Source: Hominisplanchenecus murintestinalis (GTDB lineage Bacteria > Bacillota > Clostridia > Lachnospirales > Lachnospiraceae). From it: a stretch of 64,000 nt of DNA. How positions within the stretch are numbered: the first letter of the stretch is position 1; the number at the start of each line of letters is the position of its first letter. The stretch covers positions 1-64,000 of the forward strand of contig SRZB01000006.1 in the NCBI GenBank assembly GCA_004793585.1, in the 5' to 3' direction. The notes under the pieces are model-generated. The model searched no databases, was not told the origin of the DNA, and saw nothing but the letters and a program-made list of their open reading frames with translations. The translations under genes and the position numbers were made by a program. Shown here piece after piece: positions 1 to 8,387 of this stretch.

Positions 1-343
1 TTTCCGTGGGCTTGTACCAGACGCTGTTCTGGTCGGCTTCGTCCATCTGCCCGTAACGGTCGTCTATCTTGTCCATATATTTCTGATAAATGGCATGGGC
101 GGCGGGGGCGTCCTTTGCGTAGCGGTAACGGGAAAGGCTCTTATGCGTCCCACGAAGCTCGGCATACTCGTAGAGCATACGGATGACCGCACGGTCAAGC
201 CCTTTCTGCCCCTCGGCATCGTAGATTTCCGACAAGCCCTTGCACCTCCATGAATGGTACGACGAGTTGTCGTTGGAGCTGTGGGAAGAAACATACACGC
301 CGTCTTTCTTTACTGTGATGCGGTTGATTAGCTCGATACTCAT
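1..343 (-). CDS. ICE accessory protein, N-terminal part (runs off left edge)
   Basis: The minus-strand frame opens with ATG at 343 and stays open for 114 codons to the window edge, so only the N-terminus is visible. It begins MSIELINRITVKKDGVY and contains a segment with many Tyr, Arg and Lys residues (LSRYRYAKDA). I recognise no named domain. Its position as the next gene in a tightly packed minus-strand series of small ICE genes supports it. AAGGA lies directly against the start and GGTGG a few bases before it. A 12-codon ORF ends across its start codon as ATGA, which may couple translation. Function unknown. Confidence 0.7.
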   Translation of the reverse strand, partial: MSIELINRITVKKDGVYVSSHSSNDNSSYHSWRCKGLSEIYDAEGQKGLDRAVIRMLYEYAELRGTHKSLSRYRYAKDAPAAHAIYQKYMDKIDDRYGQMDEADQNSVWYKPTE

Positions 344-378
344 TCCTTACCACCGCCCGATAAAACAGTCTGTTCCAT
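340..378 (-). CDS. possible 12-residue leader peptide
   Basis: ATG at 378 is preceded by a GAGGAGG Shine-Dalgarno sequence at a workable distance and reads MEQTVLSGGGKE before a TGA that overlaps the next start as ATGA. The ribosome site is better than that of the downstream gene, so translation may be coupled. It is too short to judge by codon use and could be chance. Confidence 0.3.
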   Translation of the reverse strand: MEQTVLSGGGKE

Positions 379-414
379 AAAAATATCAATCCTCCTCGTT
401 GTCCATGTCCGCCT

Positions 415-639
415 TTAGGCAAGGGCATAGCTGATTTTGTTTCGTTCCATCCTCCCTGCAAACTCCCGAACGGCGTACCTTACGCCGTCAATCTCTGCAT
501 GGGTTTCATCCAGATAGCGGCAGACGGCAAAATAATCCTCTCCGTTCCCGTAAAGCATACGGATGATGCCGCCATCGGGGACAGAGAAAAGCGTCCTGCC
601 TTTGCCGTCCGTCATGCAGACCTGCCTTGCTGCGTTCAC
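415..639 (-). CDS. small ICE protein, LPD28-like
   Basis: This 74-residue protein begins MNAARQ, and its start overlaps the stop of the preceding gene as ATGA. Residues about 17-70 (VPDGG, CRYLDETHAEIDG, YAVREFAGRMERN) align by eye with the C-terminus of the 855-1553 gene product (IPDGG, CRFIDACHTEVDS, YHICEFAERMEKN). The two are therefore paralogous single-domain and extended versions. The segment resembles what I recall of the large polyvalent protein-associated domain LPD28, found in mobile-element proteins; that name is from memory. Function unknown, probably ICE maintenance or host interaction. Confidence 0.75.
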   Translation of the reverse strand: MNAARQVCMTDGKGRTLFSVPDGGIIRMLYGNGEDYFAVCRYLDETHAEIDGVRYAVREFAGRMERNKISYALA

Positions 640-842
640 TCCGTCCCACCTCCCAGAAAAGAGATGACCTTGTTCCCCTTGATGCTCTTTTGCAGCTCGT
701 TGATGAGCGTGATGTCCGCCACCGTGATGCCCTGCATGGAGAGAATGTCGTCCATCGTCATGGCGGCAATGGCTTTTTCTTCGGTAAAGCCTGCTTCAAA
801 TATCTTATTTAAAACCTTAACGGCTTTCTGGTTGACTGCCAT
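636..842 (-). CDS. small ICE protein, unknown function
   Basis: A 68-residue protein (MAVNQKAVKVLNK...) rich in short helical segments, with no membrane segment or cysteine pairs. The stop overlaps the following ATG as ATGA and the start lies 12 bases after the previous stop, so it is part of the minus-strand ICE operon. I believe similar small proteins occur in Tn1549-like elements, but I cannot assign a role. Confidence 0.7.
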   Translation of the reverse strand: MAVNQKAVKVLNKIFEAGFTEEKAIAAMTMDDILSMQGITVADITLINELQKSIKGNKVISFLGGGTE

Positions 843-854
843 GTTCCTTTCCTC

Positions 855-1553
855 CTATCGTTCATGGTCTTTGTGCTTCGGGGCTTTCTGTGCGGACGGC
901 GGCTCCTGCGGCTTCGGCTCATACGTTGCCCCGTTTTTCTCCATGCGCTCGGCAAACTCGCAGATGTGGTAGAGGTTGCTGTCCACCTCGGTATGGCATG
1001 CGTCAATGAAACGGCAGGTCTTTTCCGCCTTTTCTCCCCAATCATAAGTGATGATAATTTTCCCGCCGTCTGGGATGCGGAACAGCTCTTTGTAATGGGG
1101 GTCTATAAAGCGGATTCCCTGTTCCGCTCTGGATATATGCCTATCGAGCCATTCTTTCACATAGCAATAGCAGTAAAAGTTATAGTCGCCCTTTGTCGGG
1201 TTGCAGCGGAGCAGGAAAGCGTGCTTGTCGGTATCCGCACGGAAGCCGTACTCGGTACAGTAGCTGCCCTGAAATGCGCTTTCGGGATTTTCCCTCGCAA
1301 ATGCCGCCATGTCATAGCGGCTGTGCAGAAGCCCCTTATCTTCACGCAGGGTATTGATAACATCGTCCAGACCTGTCTTAAACTCGTCCGTTTTCCACTG
1401 TTTTCTGGTATCAAACCAAGTGGTATGAAAGCCATATCCAGAAGTGTTAAAATCACCTCGGAGATGACCGATACATCCCGTCTGTCCCTCAAGCTGCATA
1501 CTCTGGGCATAGGTGTATTTCTGTTCGGATTGCGTCAAAGCCCGTATCTCCAT
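855..1553 (-). CDS. ICE accessory protein with C-terminal LPD28-like region
   Basis: An upstream in-frame start at 1679 exists, but ATG at 1553 (MEIRALTQSEQKY) overlaps the TGA of the previous gene as ATGA and is the likely start, giving 232 residues. The N-terminal two thirds are rich in aromatic residues and Cys (NFYCYCYVKEWLD). The C-terminal 60 residues match the small 415-639 product by eye. The tail is Pro/Lys-rich. No signal peptide or membrane segment is seen, so it should be cytosolic. Function unknown; the gene order resembles the accessory module of Tn1549-like ICEs. Confidence 0.75.
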   Translation of the reverse strand: MEIRALTQSEQKYTYAQSMQLEGQTGCIGHLRGDFNTSGYGFHTTWFDTRKQWKTDEFKTGLDDVINTLREDKGLLHSRYDMAAFARENPESAFQGSYCTEYGFRADTDKHAFLLRCNPTKGDYNFYCYCYVKEWLDRHISRAEQGIRFIDPHYKELFRIPDGGKIIITYDWGEKAEKTCRFIDACHTEVDSNLYHICEFAERMEKNGATYEPKPQEPPSAQKAPKHKDHER

Positions 1554-2158
1554 CAGCGTTCCTCCCTGCTCTTTGATTTTTTCGCCTTTTCCTGCGATTG
1601 GATTTTTGCAAGAGCTTCCTTTGCCCAGACGGGCATCTTCTCTGGCTTGATTTCCCCAAGCACGTCGCACCGTTCCCATCGGGCGTGCTTTCCGTCCGCA
1701 AGGGAAGTGCCGAACACCGCCTGCCCCCTGCCGCCCAATGCGCCGTGACCGCCGTCTGCCAGTACAAGCTGGTAGGCAGAATGCCGATATTCATGGCGGT
1801 TGACCTCGGCATTGATGACAACGACCTTGTCCACAATGCTGCCGCACTTATCGTCTGGGATGCAGTCGTCTATGGTAAACGGGGTCATGTCAAACTTGAA
1901 CTGTTCCTGCTCTGCCCGCACAATCCCTATCTGTTCCTGCACCCTGTCGGTAAACATCTGCATGGCTTCCAGATAATCGTCAGAGCCGACCGCATCCGTC
2001 ACCCATTCTGCGGACAGCGGGTTATCGTAAGTGCAGCAGCAGACAAGATACGGGTATTCCTCTTTCTCATCTATGCCGAACACGACTTCCTTTTTTCCGA
2101 TGTGGATGCTCTGCGTGACCTCATAGGAGCTAATCATCCGTTTTTCTTCGTTCTCCAT
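1553..2158 (-). CDS. ICE accessory protein, conserved unknown
   Basis: 201 residues beginning MENEEKRMISSYEV. The phrases IHIGKKEVVFGID, YPYLVC and DNPLSAEW, followed by a C-terminal region around RWERCDVLGEIKPE, are familiar from accessory regions of Firmicutes ICEs. It ends in a Lys/Arg/Ser-rich tail. Its first 29 bases overlap the end of the 58-residue zinc-finger ORF upstream, and its stop overlaps the next start. There is no signal peptide. The role is unknown. Confidence 0.8.
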   Translation of the reverse strand: MENEEKRMISSYEVTQSIHIGKKEVVFGIDEKEEYPYLVCCCTYDNPLSAEWVTDAVGSDDYLEAMQMFTDRVQEQIGIVRAEQEQFKFDMTPFTIDDCIPDDKCGSIVDKVVVINAEVNRHEYRHSAYQLVLADGGHGALGGRGQAVFGTSLADGKHARWERCDVLGEIKPEKMPVWAKEALAKIQSQEKAKKSKSREER

Positions 2159-2306
2159 CTTGCTTCTCCTTTCCCTGCTTTTTCTCCCTCTGCCAGTCTA
2201 AAACCTTTCGGATGCAGACGTCGCAGAAGATAACACGGCTGTCCTTATATCGGGGGTAAGGACAGTCCGTGCAGTCATATTTCTTTTCCTTACCGCTCTC
2301 GGTCAT
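2130..2306 (-). CDS. 58-residue zinc-finger-like ICE protein
   Basis: ATG at 2306 opens a 58-codon frame (MTESGKEKKYD) with Cys12-x2-Cys15 and Cys28-x2-Cys31, a classic four-cysteine zinc-binding arrangement, followed by a strongly basic and acidic tail. It overlaps the upstream gene by 17 bases and the downstream gene by 29, typical of this packed operon. The paired CxxC motifs support a real gene. It may bind DNA, RNA or a protein partner; this is inference. Confidence 0.65.
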   Translation of the reverse strand: MTESGKEKKYDCTDCPYPRYKDSRVIFCDVCIRKVLDWQREKKQGKEKQDGERRKTDD

Positions 2307-2565
2307 CGTGTTGCTTCGCCTTTTTATCGGGCTGTTGGTTGTATGGCATCTGGCACTCCGACTGGTAGCGTTCGTTCAGCTTTTCCCTCGCCGCTTCAAG
2401 GGTGTTGCAGTAGCAGCCCCAATAGTAGTTGTCGCCGCCCTTGCAGTACCAGCATACATAAGGGTTCGGGGCTTTCGGGTGATGCCCGATGACAAGCTCC
2501 GTGTTCCCGATAGTGCAGCCCTCTATGATTTCATAGCCCTGATTGGAGCGTGTTCCACCGTCCAT
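2290..2565 (-). CDS. small ICE protein with Trp/Cys-rich core
   Basis: 91 residues (MDGGTRSNQGYEII). The core VCWYCKGGDNYYWGCYC is a dense aromatic/cysteine cluster that could bind metal. The preceding segment (NTELVIGHHPKAPNPY) is familiar from ICE accessory proteins. The C-terminus is hydrophilic and helical. It overlaps the zinc-finger ORF downstream. Function unknown. Confidence 0.75.
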   Translation of the reverse strand: MDGGTRSNQGYEIIEGCTIGNTELVIGHHPKAPNPYVCWYCKGGDNYYWGCYCNTLEAAREKLNERYQSECQMPYNQQPDKKAKQHDDRER

Positions 2566-2600
2566 AGGCGTTCCTCCTCTCTTTAAATTTTTTATTCACT

Positions 2601-2906
2601 TCAAGATTCTTTGGCATATCTGCGGTATGCCTTTTCCCCTTTGGCTCTGATTTTCTGCATCCGCACGCTCCCTAAAAGTTCGGGGCATTTCTCCTGCAAT
2701 TTGCGGCGTGTCCTGCCCACGCTCTCAAAGCTCGGCAAGCCAAGCTCCTTATGCCTTGTCATTATTTCTGCAAGCGGCATAGCTCCCGCATCTTTCAGAT
2801 AAAAGTTGCAGAGGGCAAGGTACAGCACCATGTCGTCATTTCTGGCGTCCTCATTCTCTTGCAGGACGATTCTGACTTTGCCCTCAATGGTTTTCAGACT
2901 GTCCAT
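2601..2906 (-). CDS. ICE protein with winged-helix-like pattern, unknown
   Basis: An in-frame ATG at 2918 exists, but GGAGG lies about six bases before ATG 2906 (MDSLKTIEGKV), which makes the latter the likely start and gives 101 residues. The C-terminal half has a basic helical stretch (GRTRRKLQEKCPEL) and ends RAKGEKAYRRYAKES, compatible with nucleic-acid binding. It resembles small helix-rich phage and ICE proteins, but I cannot name a family. Confidence 0.7.
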   Translation of the reverse strand: MDSLKTIEGKVRIVLQENEDARNDDMVLYLALCNFYLKDAGAMPLAEIMTRHKELGLPSFESVGRTRRKLQEKCPELLGSVRMQKIRAKGEKAYRRYAKES

Positions 2907-2980
2907 AATTACCTCCATTCATGGAAAGAGGACGGTCGCTGAAAACCGCCCCAATCCACATCAGTAAAATATTTCTCAAA

Positions 2981-3064
2981 CTATTTCCTGCGGAGATGCA
3001 GCCACGCAGCCGCACCGCCGATAAACGCCACAAGCACAATGGCGATAATGGTTTTTCCCCTCAT
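2981..3064 (-). CDS. 27-residue single-pass membrane peptide downstream of adhesin
   Basis: ATG at 3064 begins MRGKTIIAIVLVAF, one hydrophobic segment of about 18 residues, and the product ends in the basic tail LHLRRK. GGAGGA lies nine bases upstream, inside the end of the adhesin gene, and the start is only five bases after the adhesin stop. The layout (positive N-terminus, one helix, basic C-terminus, own ribosome site, same operon) suggests a real small membrane protein. It could assist adhesin sorting or be a regulatory peptide; both are guesses. Confidence 0.6.
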   Translation of the reverse strand: MRGKTIIAIVLVAFIGGAAAWLHLRRK

Positions 3065-3069
3065 CCTGC

Positions 3070-6000
3070 TTAGTCCTCCTTTTTCTTTCTTCCGCACTGG
3101 TAGCCTGCAAATCCGAAGATTCCCGCACCGACTGTAAATGCCGCCGCAAGGCTTACCCACAAGCCGAGATTAAAGTCGTCGCCTGTTTTCGGGGTGTCAC
3201 GCAGCTCGTTGTGCATGGTTACGGTTGCCGTTTCATCCGTCTTGATGGTCACTTTCTGGTCGGCGGGCAGGATATAGCCAGAAGATGCCTTGTCGCTGAC
3301 CTCGGACACGGTGTATTCGCCGATACGCAAGCCGTCAATGACGATTTCACCGTTTTTGTCCGTCTTGAATGTCTGGTCATAATCTTTTCCAATCACACGG
3401 AAAGAGAAGCCCTCCACCTTGCCGTCAGAAGATGTCTTGACGATTTTCAGCGAGCCTTTCTGGGCTTCATTTAAGAAGCCCTTGCCCGCTTCATTCTCCA
3501 CGTTGTAGGTCTTGCCGTTTTCCTCAATGGATACGGGATAGACGTTCTCATCCAGTACGAAGCCTGTCGGGGCGGTTTTCTCACGGACAAGATACTTGCC
3601 GTACCGCAGGTCGTTCATCTGGTAAACGCCTTTCTCTACCTCGCCCATCTCGCCGAGCAGCACGTCTTTCTTGTCCAGTTTTCCATCTTCGTTTGTATCA
3701 GAGTAAACCTCGAATACCGCACCTGTGAGCTTGTTGTCTGGGTAGTCCTTGTCTACTTTCGTCAGGGAGAGATTGCCTTTGATAAAATAATTTACAAGCT
3801 CAATCTCCACAACTTCATCAACCTCACTGATAGTTACGCTGATTTCTTCCTCTGAGAGTACATATCCTTTCGGGCTTTCGATTTCACGGATAACCCATGT
3901 GCCAAACGGAACTTCGGCAAAAGAAAAACTGCCGTCATCCTCGGATGTGGCAGTCGCAATCGCATTTTCCTTTGTATATTCCGTTGTCCCCATCTTAAAG
4001 ATGCCGATTAAAGCACCGCCTAAATCCTCACCGTCCTCATTGGACTTTTTGCCGCTGACAGAACCGTAAATCAGTTCATTTTCAATGGCTTCGCCCTCGT
4101 TTGCCGTAATGTTCACAACGGCGGTTTCCTGCCCTGCATATTCAAAATCAACAGGGTACTTCTCATCGCTGACAAGGTAAGCGGCGTTTGTGCTGATTTC
4201 CTGCACATAATAGCTGCCCATCGGCAAGTCGCTGATTGCTTTTCCGTGACCGTTCTCGTCAAGGAAAATTACCTCAATCAATCCATCGGCAGGGATTGTT
4301 GTGCCGTCTGCGGCGGTCAGCTCCTCGGCTGCATACAGACCGAACGTAACGTCTTTGATTTCACCGTTGCTGCCTACGCCGTATGCTTCGTCAACCTCAA
4401 GGCTCTTGATTACGTCAATTTCCACACGCTGACGCTCGTTGTAAAACTTTGTGCCTGTTTCCGTCACTTCGATTTCCTGCCCTGCATACACAAGCTCCAC
4501 GGCATGGATTTCATCATTCAGCACCATTCCATATGGGGCGGTCACTTCCTTTACCTCATACTTTCCGAGATAAAGCTCTTTGGATTCCGCTGTGCCATCT
4601 TCCCCTGTGGTAAGCGTGTCCACGACTTCGCCTTTCTCGGCTCTAACTGTGCCATCGGTTGTGATGATGTCCTCGGCTGCGCTAATCTCATAGACCGCTC
4701 CCTCAAGGCTGTCTACTGCAAAAATCGGCTGGTACAGCCCCTTGTTTCCCGATACCCTGCTGAATACCTCGCCAGATTTTCCTACCGTGATTTTCCCTTT
4801 CTGCGCCATGTTGGAGCGTTCCACCTTTACAATGGTGACGCCGCCCTCAATCTCGGAGTTTTCCTGCTCCACGTCAAAATAGACTGGCTCGGAGTCGAGG
4901 ACATAACCGTATGGGGCTTGCACTTCAACGAGGGAATAACCCTTGCCGTACTCTAAGGTCTGCGGCGTGATAAGCCCGCCGTCCGCCGTGGTGTAGAACG
5001 TGTCAATCTCCGTCACTTCTGGATAAGTGAATTTCATTGTTACAAGGTTTCCCTCTGGGTCGTAAATCTGGAATCCTGCACCTGCATAGGGGATGACCTT
5101 GCCCGTTTCTATATCCTTTTTCACAATCTTGATATAGCTTTCAAAATTGGCGTTATTGATAAGGTAGCGGTAGGTCTGGCTGTCCTTGCAGATGAACACG
5201 TCAAAGTCTTTCATCAGCTCCCGACCGTCCCATCCAGAGGTCTGGTGTACGGTATAGATGCCATACGGCATATCCTTTGTCTGGGCAAAGCCGTTCTCGT
5301 CACATATCAATGTGTCACGCTCGGTTTCCTCCGCCGCATCGAAGCTGCCTGCGGATTTCAAATATACCTCAAAAACAGCCCCCTCCTCTGGCGTTTCAAT
5401 CTGGGTTTCGCCGTTGTCGGTGTGCTTGATGATGGCGATATTGCCCTTGATTACCTGCTCGTTTACATCATTCTTGGCAGAATTATATTCCACGGTGTAA
5501 AGCTCTGGCTCTGCGCCTACATGGTGGGTTGTAGTATCTAACAGATAGCCCTCGGACGGGGCAATCTCACGGACGCTCCAATCATTTCCGCAGATATAAT
5601 ATTTCGTTGTGAACTGCCCGTTTTCATCGGTGGTGTAAGTGTCAACTAATTCCTCGCCCTTATAGATGCCGTAAACCGCACCTGCAAGTGTGGCGTCGCC
5701 CTGCGGCTTCTTCCCCGTTTCCACGTCGGTCTTTAATACCGTGACGTTGAATTTCTTTAAGATGTTGGTAAAGCTGCGTTTCGTGACCTTTTTCCACTCA
5801 ATCGGGGCGGTCTGGGATGCAGGGACAACGTAACGGATAGCCGTGTCCACTTCCTCAAGGGTGTACGGCGTGCTGCCGCTGATAAGGACGTTCTCAAACT
5901 TCGCCAATCCATTCTTATCGGTCACGGCGTATTCATCAACCGCCAATCCGCTTAAAGAAGTGCCGTAAAGGTGGAACTTCACGCCATCCACAAGATTGTC

Positions 6001-7218
6001 CTCGGATGTTTTCACAACCTCAAGGCTTCCACGCTTCAAGGTATTGCTGAACGTGACCGTAGAGGTTTTCCCGCCGATAATCGTCACGGTCTGTGTTTTC
6101 TGCGGCTCGTAGCGGTCGATGGACTGTTCCGTGACGGTGTAAGTGCCAGGGAATAAGCCCTCCACCGTGATATTTCCGTCTTTATCTGTCTTTACGGTCT
6201 TGTTGAAGCCGTCGCCCTTGATGGTAAAGGAAATCCCCGCAACAACGCCGTCCTCGGAAGTCTTTTTTAATGCGACCGTCCCTGTCGGCGTTTCCACGTT
6301 GATATATGCCGTCATGGTGTCCACGTTCTCCACGCCCGTAATGACATCCTGCAGGTTCGGGTCGCCGTAGGCAATCATCTTCGCCCCGCTGCTGACCGTC
6401 GGCGTGTTATTTCTCGTTGCTGTAATCCTCGCCTTGCCATCAATCGCCTTTTTTGACGTGATGGTGAGCTTGTTCCCAGACTTGGACACCTTTACATTGC
6501 TGTCGGAGCTGGTAAAGGAATATTCGGACAACACGCCGTTGCTGTCGGTCAGCGTAAGGCTGTATTTGCCGTCCTTATAGGCAAGCTCCTTTGTAATGTC
6601 CTTTTTGCCCGCCGACATAAAACTCGGAATCGTGCTGTGCCTTGTCATGAATGACACAATCTGGTCGTAAGCCGCCCTCGCCCCGCTGTTTGCATAGTTC
6701 GAGCCAAAGTGCAGGCTGTAAACGGTTGCGCTTGTCTGGCTGTACGGGCTTGCAGAGTTGCGGCATCCCGTGACGAACTCCCACACAAGGGTCTGGGTGG
6801 CAAGCCATTTCTCGTCGTCACTTCCAGACAGGTTCCCGCTGTTCCCCTGATAGCCGTAGAGCAGGGCAAGCCCCACCGCCTTTTTCTGGTCTGCGGAGAG
6901 GGCGTTCCATGTGTTGGAAGACGCCTTTGCCAGTGTATTCCCTGTTTTTAAGGGTACGCCCGGCTGAAGGCAGAACGCCGTTTCCCCGTCCACATACATA
7001 CGGTACTTATATTCGCCCGTACCTCCTGCGGTATGACCGCCGATGTTCGCACTGGAATTATATCTGATTGCGTTCCCTGCGCCGTCGTAGGTGTGAGTAA
7101 AGCTAATCGTGCCGATGTCGCCCGCCGCAAACGCTGTCGTTGCAGGGACTGCGGACAGTGCCGTAACCGCAGCCAAAGCAAACGCCGCAGCCCTTTGAAA
7201 TAATTTACGAATCTTCAT
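3070..7218 (-). CDS. sortase-anchored thioester/Cna_B adhesin of the ICE (SpaA-like)
   Basis: 1382 residues. A signal peptide spans residues 1-31. Residues about 45-190 form a thioester-type head: Cys83 (FCLQPG) and Gln142 in ATQTLVWEF are the expected bond partners. About ten Cna_B-type repeats follow, recognisable by openings such as VALKKTS, LEVVKTS, VTVLKTD and LSLTKVD, where the Lys would form an isopeptide bond. The end has TPKTG at 1342-1346, a hydrophobic helix and the basic tail GRKKKED, a variant LPXTG sorting signal. The family attaches bacteria to host or partner cells; on an ICE it may aid mating contact. AGGAGGT precedes the start. No sortase gene is in the window. Confidence 0.93.
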   Translation of the reverse strand: MKIRKLFQRAAAFALAAVTALSAVPATTAFAAGDIGTISFTHTYDGAGNAIRYNSSANIGGHTAGGTGEYKYRMYVDGETAFCLQPGVPLKTGNTLAKASSNTWNALSADQKKAVGLALLYGYQGNSGNLSGSDDEKWLATQTLVWEFVTGCRNSASPYSQTSATVYSLHFGSNYANSGARAAYDQIVSFMTRHSTIPSFMSAGKKDITKELAYKDGKYSLTLTDSNGVLSEYSFTSSDSNVKVSKSGNKLTITSKKAIDGKARITATRNNTPTVSSGAKMIAYGDPNLQDVITGVENVDTMTAYINVETPTGTVALKKTSEDGVVAGISFTIKGDGFNKTVKTDKDGNITVEGLFPGTYTVTEQSIDRYEPQKTQTVTIIGGKTSTVTFSNTLKRGSLEVVKTSEDNLVDGVKFHLYGTSLSGLAVDEYAVTDKNGLAKFENVLISGSTPYTLEEVDTAIRYVVPASQTAPIEWKKVTKRSFTNILKKFNVTVLKTDVETGKKPQGDATLAGAVYGIYKGEELVDTYTTDENGQFTTKYYICGNDWSVREIAPSEGYLLDTTTHHVGAEPELYTVEYNSAKNDVNEQVIKGNIAIIKHTDNGETQIETPEEGAVFEVYLKSAGSFDAAEETERDTLICDENGFAQTKDMPYGIYTVHQTSGWDGRELMKDFDVFICKDSQTYRYLINNANFESYIKIVKKDIETGKVIPYAGAGFQIYDPEGNLVTMKFTYPEVTEIDTFYTTADGGLITPQTLEYGKGYSLVEVQAPYGYVLDSEPVYFDVEQENSEIEGGVTIVKVERSNMAQKGKITVGKSGEVFSRVSGNKGLYQPIFAVDSLEGAVYEISAAEDIITTDGTVRAEKGEVVDTLTTGEDGTAESKELYLGKYEVKEVTAPYGMVLNDEIHAVELVYAGQEIEVTETGTKFYNERQRVEIDVIKSLEVDEAYGVGSNGEIKDVTFGLYAAEELTAADGTTIPADGLIEVIFLDENGHGKAISDLPMGSYYVQEISTNAAYLVSDEKYPVDFEYAGQETAVVNITANEGEAIENELIYGSVSGKKSNEDGEDLGGALIGIFKMGTTEYTKENAIATATSEDDGSFSFAEVPFGTWVIREIESPKGYVLSEEEISVTISEVDEVVEIELVNYFIKGNLSLTKVDKDYPDNKLTGAVFEVYSDTNEDGKLDKKDVLLGEMGEVEKGVYQMNDLRYGKYLVREKTAPTGFVLDENVYPVSIEENGKTYNVENEAGKGFLNEAQKGSLKIVKTSSDGKVEGFSFRVIGKDYDQTFKTDKNGEIVIDGLRIGEYTVSEVSDKASSGYILPADQKVTIKTDETATVTMHNELRDTPKTGDDFNLGLWVSLAAAFTVGAGIFGFAGYQCGRKKKED

Positions 7219-7352
7219 TCATTACCTCCTGTTCGTTCTCTTGTTGATAGTTGCTCATTGATTTTCTGACAGAAAAAGCTGCCCCTCTGGACAGCCTTTA
7301 ATAGTTCTTTTCTCGGATAGTTACTGGCAGTATCTAGGGGGAGAGGTGCGGA

Positions 7353-7405
7353 GAGGGGGAAGTCAAAAAATTTTTTCTGTTTCCCAAAGGGCAGACTTCC
7401 CCCTC
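7353..7405. repeat. 12-bp perfect inverted repeat between parB and adhesin gene
   Basis: GAGGGGGAAGTC at 7353-7364 is matched by its exact reverse complement at 7394-7405, around a 29-base loop that itself holds the palindromes AAAAAATTTTTT and CCCAAAGGG. Neither strand has a T-run after the stem, so it is not a simple terminator. It lies in the 221-base gap between parB and the adhesin gene and could be a leader RNA structure, a protein-binding site or a parS-like or origin element. Confidence 0.6.
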
Positions 7406-7439
7406 GGTGTCCACTTCAAAAATTCCCATGTTTCCTGCC

Positions 7440-8387
7440 TTACCTCTCGTGAGCCTTGCTCCGCTGTAAGTGGCGGTTGTAGAACTCCAACGCCTTTATG
7501 ACAAAATCCGTTTCCTGCCCTCTGGGGATGGATTTCGGTATGAGCTTGGTTATCCGCTCGTCCTTAAAGGCGGGCTTCTCTTTCTGGTTCGGCTTTTCCT
7601 CCTGCATGATGCTCTGGATAACCTCATCCGTGAGCTTCCCCTCCTGCATGAACTTTTTCATCTTGATAGCCTGTGCAAGAGAGGGCGTGGCATCGTTGTA
7701 GCCCATCGCTTCTAAAAGCGTGTATTGCTGTTCCTCGGACAGATAGGAGATTTCCACCGCAGGGCGGAAAGCAATCTGGCGTTCATCAACCATTTGCAGG
7801 ATTTCGGGTACAAGCTCGGTCAGACGGATATAGCGAAAAATCTGATTTTTACTTTCCCCGACTTTCTCGGCAAGTTCATCACTTGAAGTAGCAAATCCAA
7901 AATTATTACCCACTGGGGAATAATTATCTTTTGTGGGTCTGCCTGCCTGTCTTTTCATCGCTTCAAGCCGCATCTTATATGCAAAGGCTTTCTCACTCGG
8001 CAAGATAGTAGTCCTTTGGAGATTACTCTCAACCATGACAATAATCGCTTCATCATGGGTCAGCTCCTTAACCTCACATTTCAGAGTTTCAAGCCCTGCA
8101 AGCTCGCAAGCCTTTTTCCGCCTGTGACCGCTGATAAGCTCGTACCGTCCGTCCTCTTTCTGCCGAACTGTGGCAGGGGTCATTACGCCGCTCCGACTGA
8201 CACTTTCAACAAGCTGTTCCATATCCTCATTCATCAAAACCTTGAATGGGTGGTCTGGGAACTCATCAATTTCGGAAATGGGTATCTCCCTTATCTTGCT
8301 TAGATTCGCTTCTGCTCGGCTCTCGTCTGTTTCAAAGAGGTCATCGTATGCGGTCAGCTCGATTTTGCTTTCTCTGTTTCTCGCCAA
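7440..8387 (-). CDS. parB: ParB/Spo0J-family partition protein of the ICE
   Basis: A ParB/RepB-type protein. The N-terminal ParB domain has ISEIDEFPDHPFKV and the arginine-rich ISGHRRKKACELAGL motif (CTP-binding type in the family). A KorB-like helix-turn-helix follows (ELAEKVGESKNQIFRYIRL). An ATG at 8417 lies in frame but has no ribosome site; TTG at 8387 (encoding ARNRESKIELTAYDD) has AAGGAGG nine bases upstream and matches the usual N-terminus of ICE ParB proteins, giving 315 residues. The start lies inside the end of parA (47-base overlap). Likely role: segregation or stable maintenance of the excised element. Confidence 0.9.
   Translation of the reverse strand: MARNRESKIELTAYDDLFETDESRAEANLSKIREIPISEIDEFPDHPFKVLMNEDMEQLVESVSRSGVMTPATVRQKEDGRYELISGHRRKKACELAGLETLKCEVKELTHDEAIIVMVESNLQRTTILPSEKAFAYKMRLEAMKRQAGRPTKDNYSPVGNNFGFATSSDELAEKVGESKNQIFRYIRLTELVPEILQMVDERQIAFRPAVEISYLSEEQQYTLLEAMGYNDATPSLAQAIKMKKFMQEGKLTDEVIQSIMQEEKPNQKEKPAFKDERITKLIPKSIPRGQETDFVIKALEFYNRHLQRSKAHER

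Noticed and set aside
864..1748. 294-codon plus-strand frame opposite ICE genes
   Set aside because: Shadow of the minus-strand genes; composition is Cys/Phe/Leu-rich without domains and there is no ribosome site. The same holds for plus frames at 10165-10878, 41801-42247 and 57008-57727.
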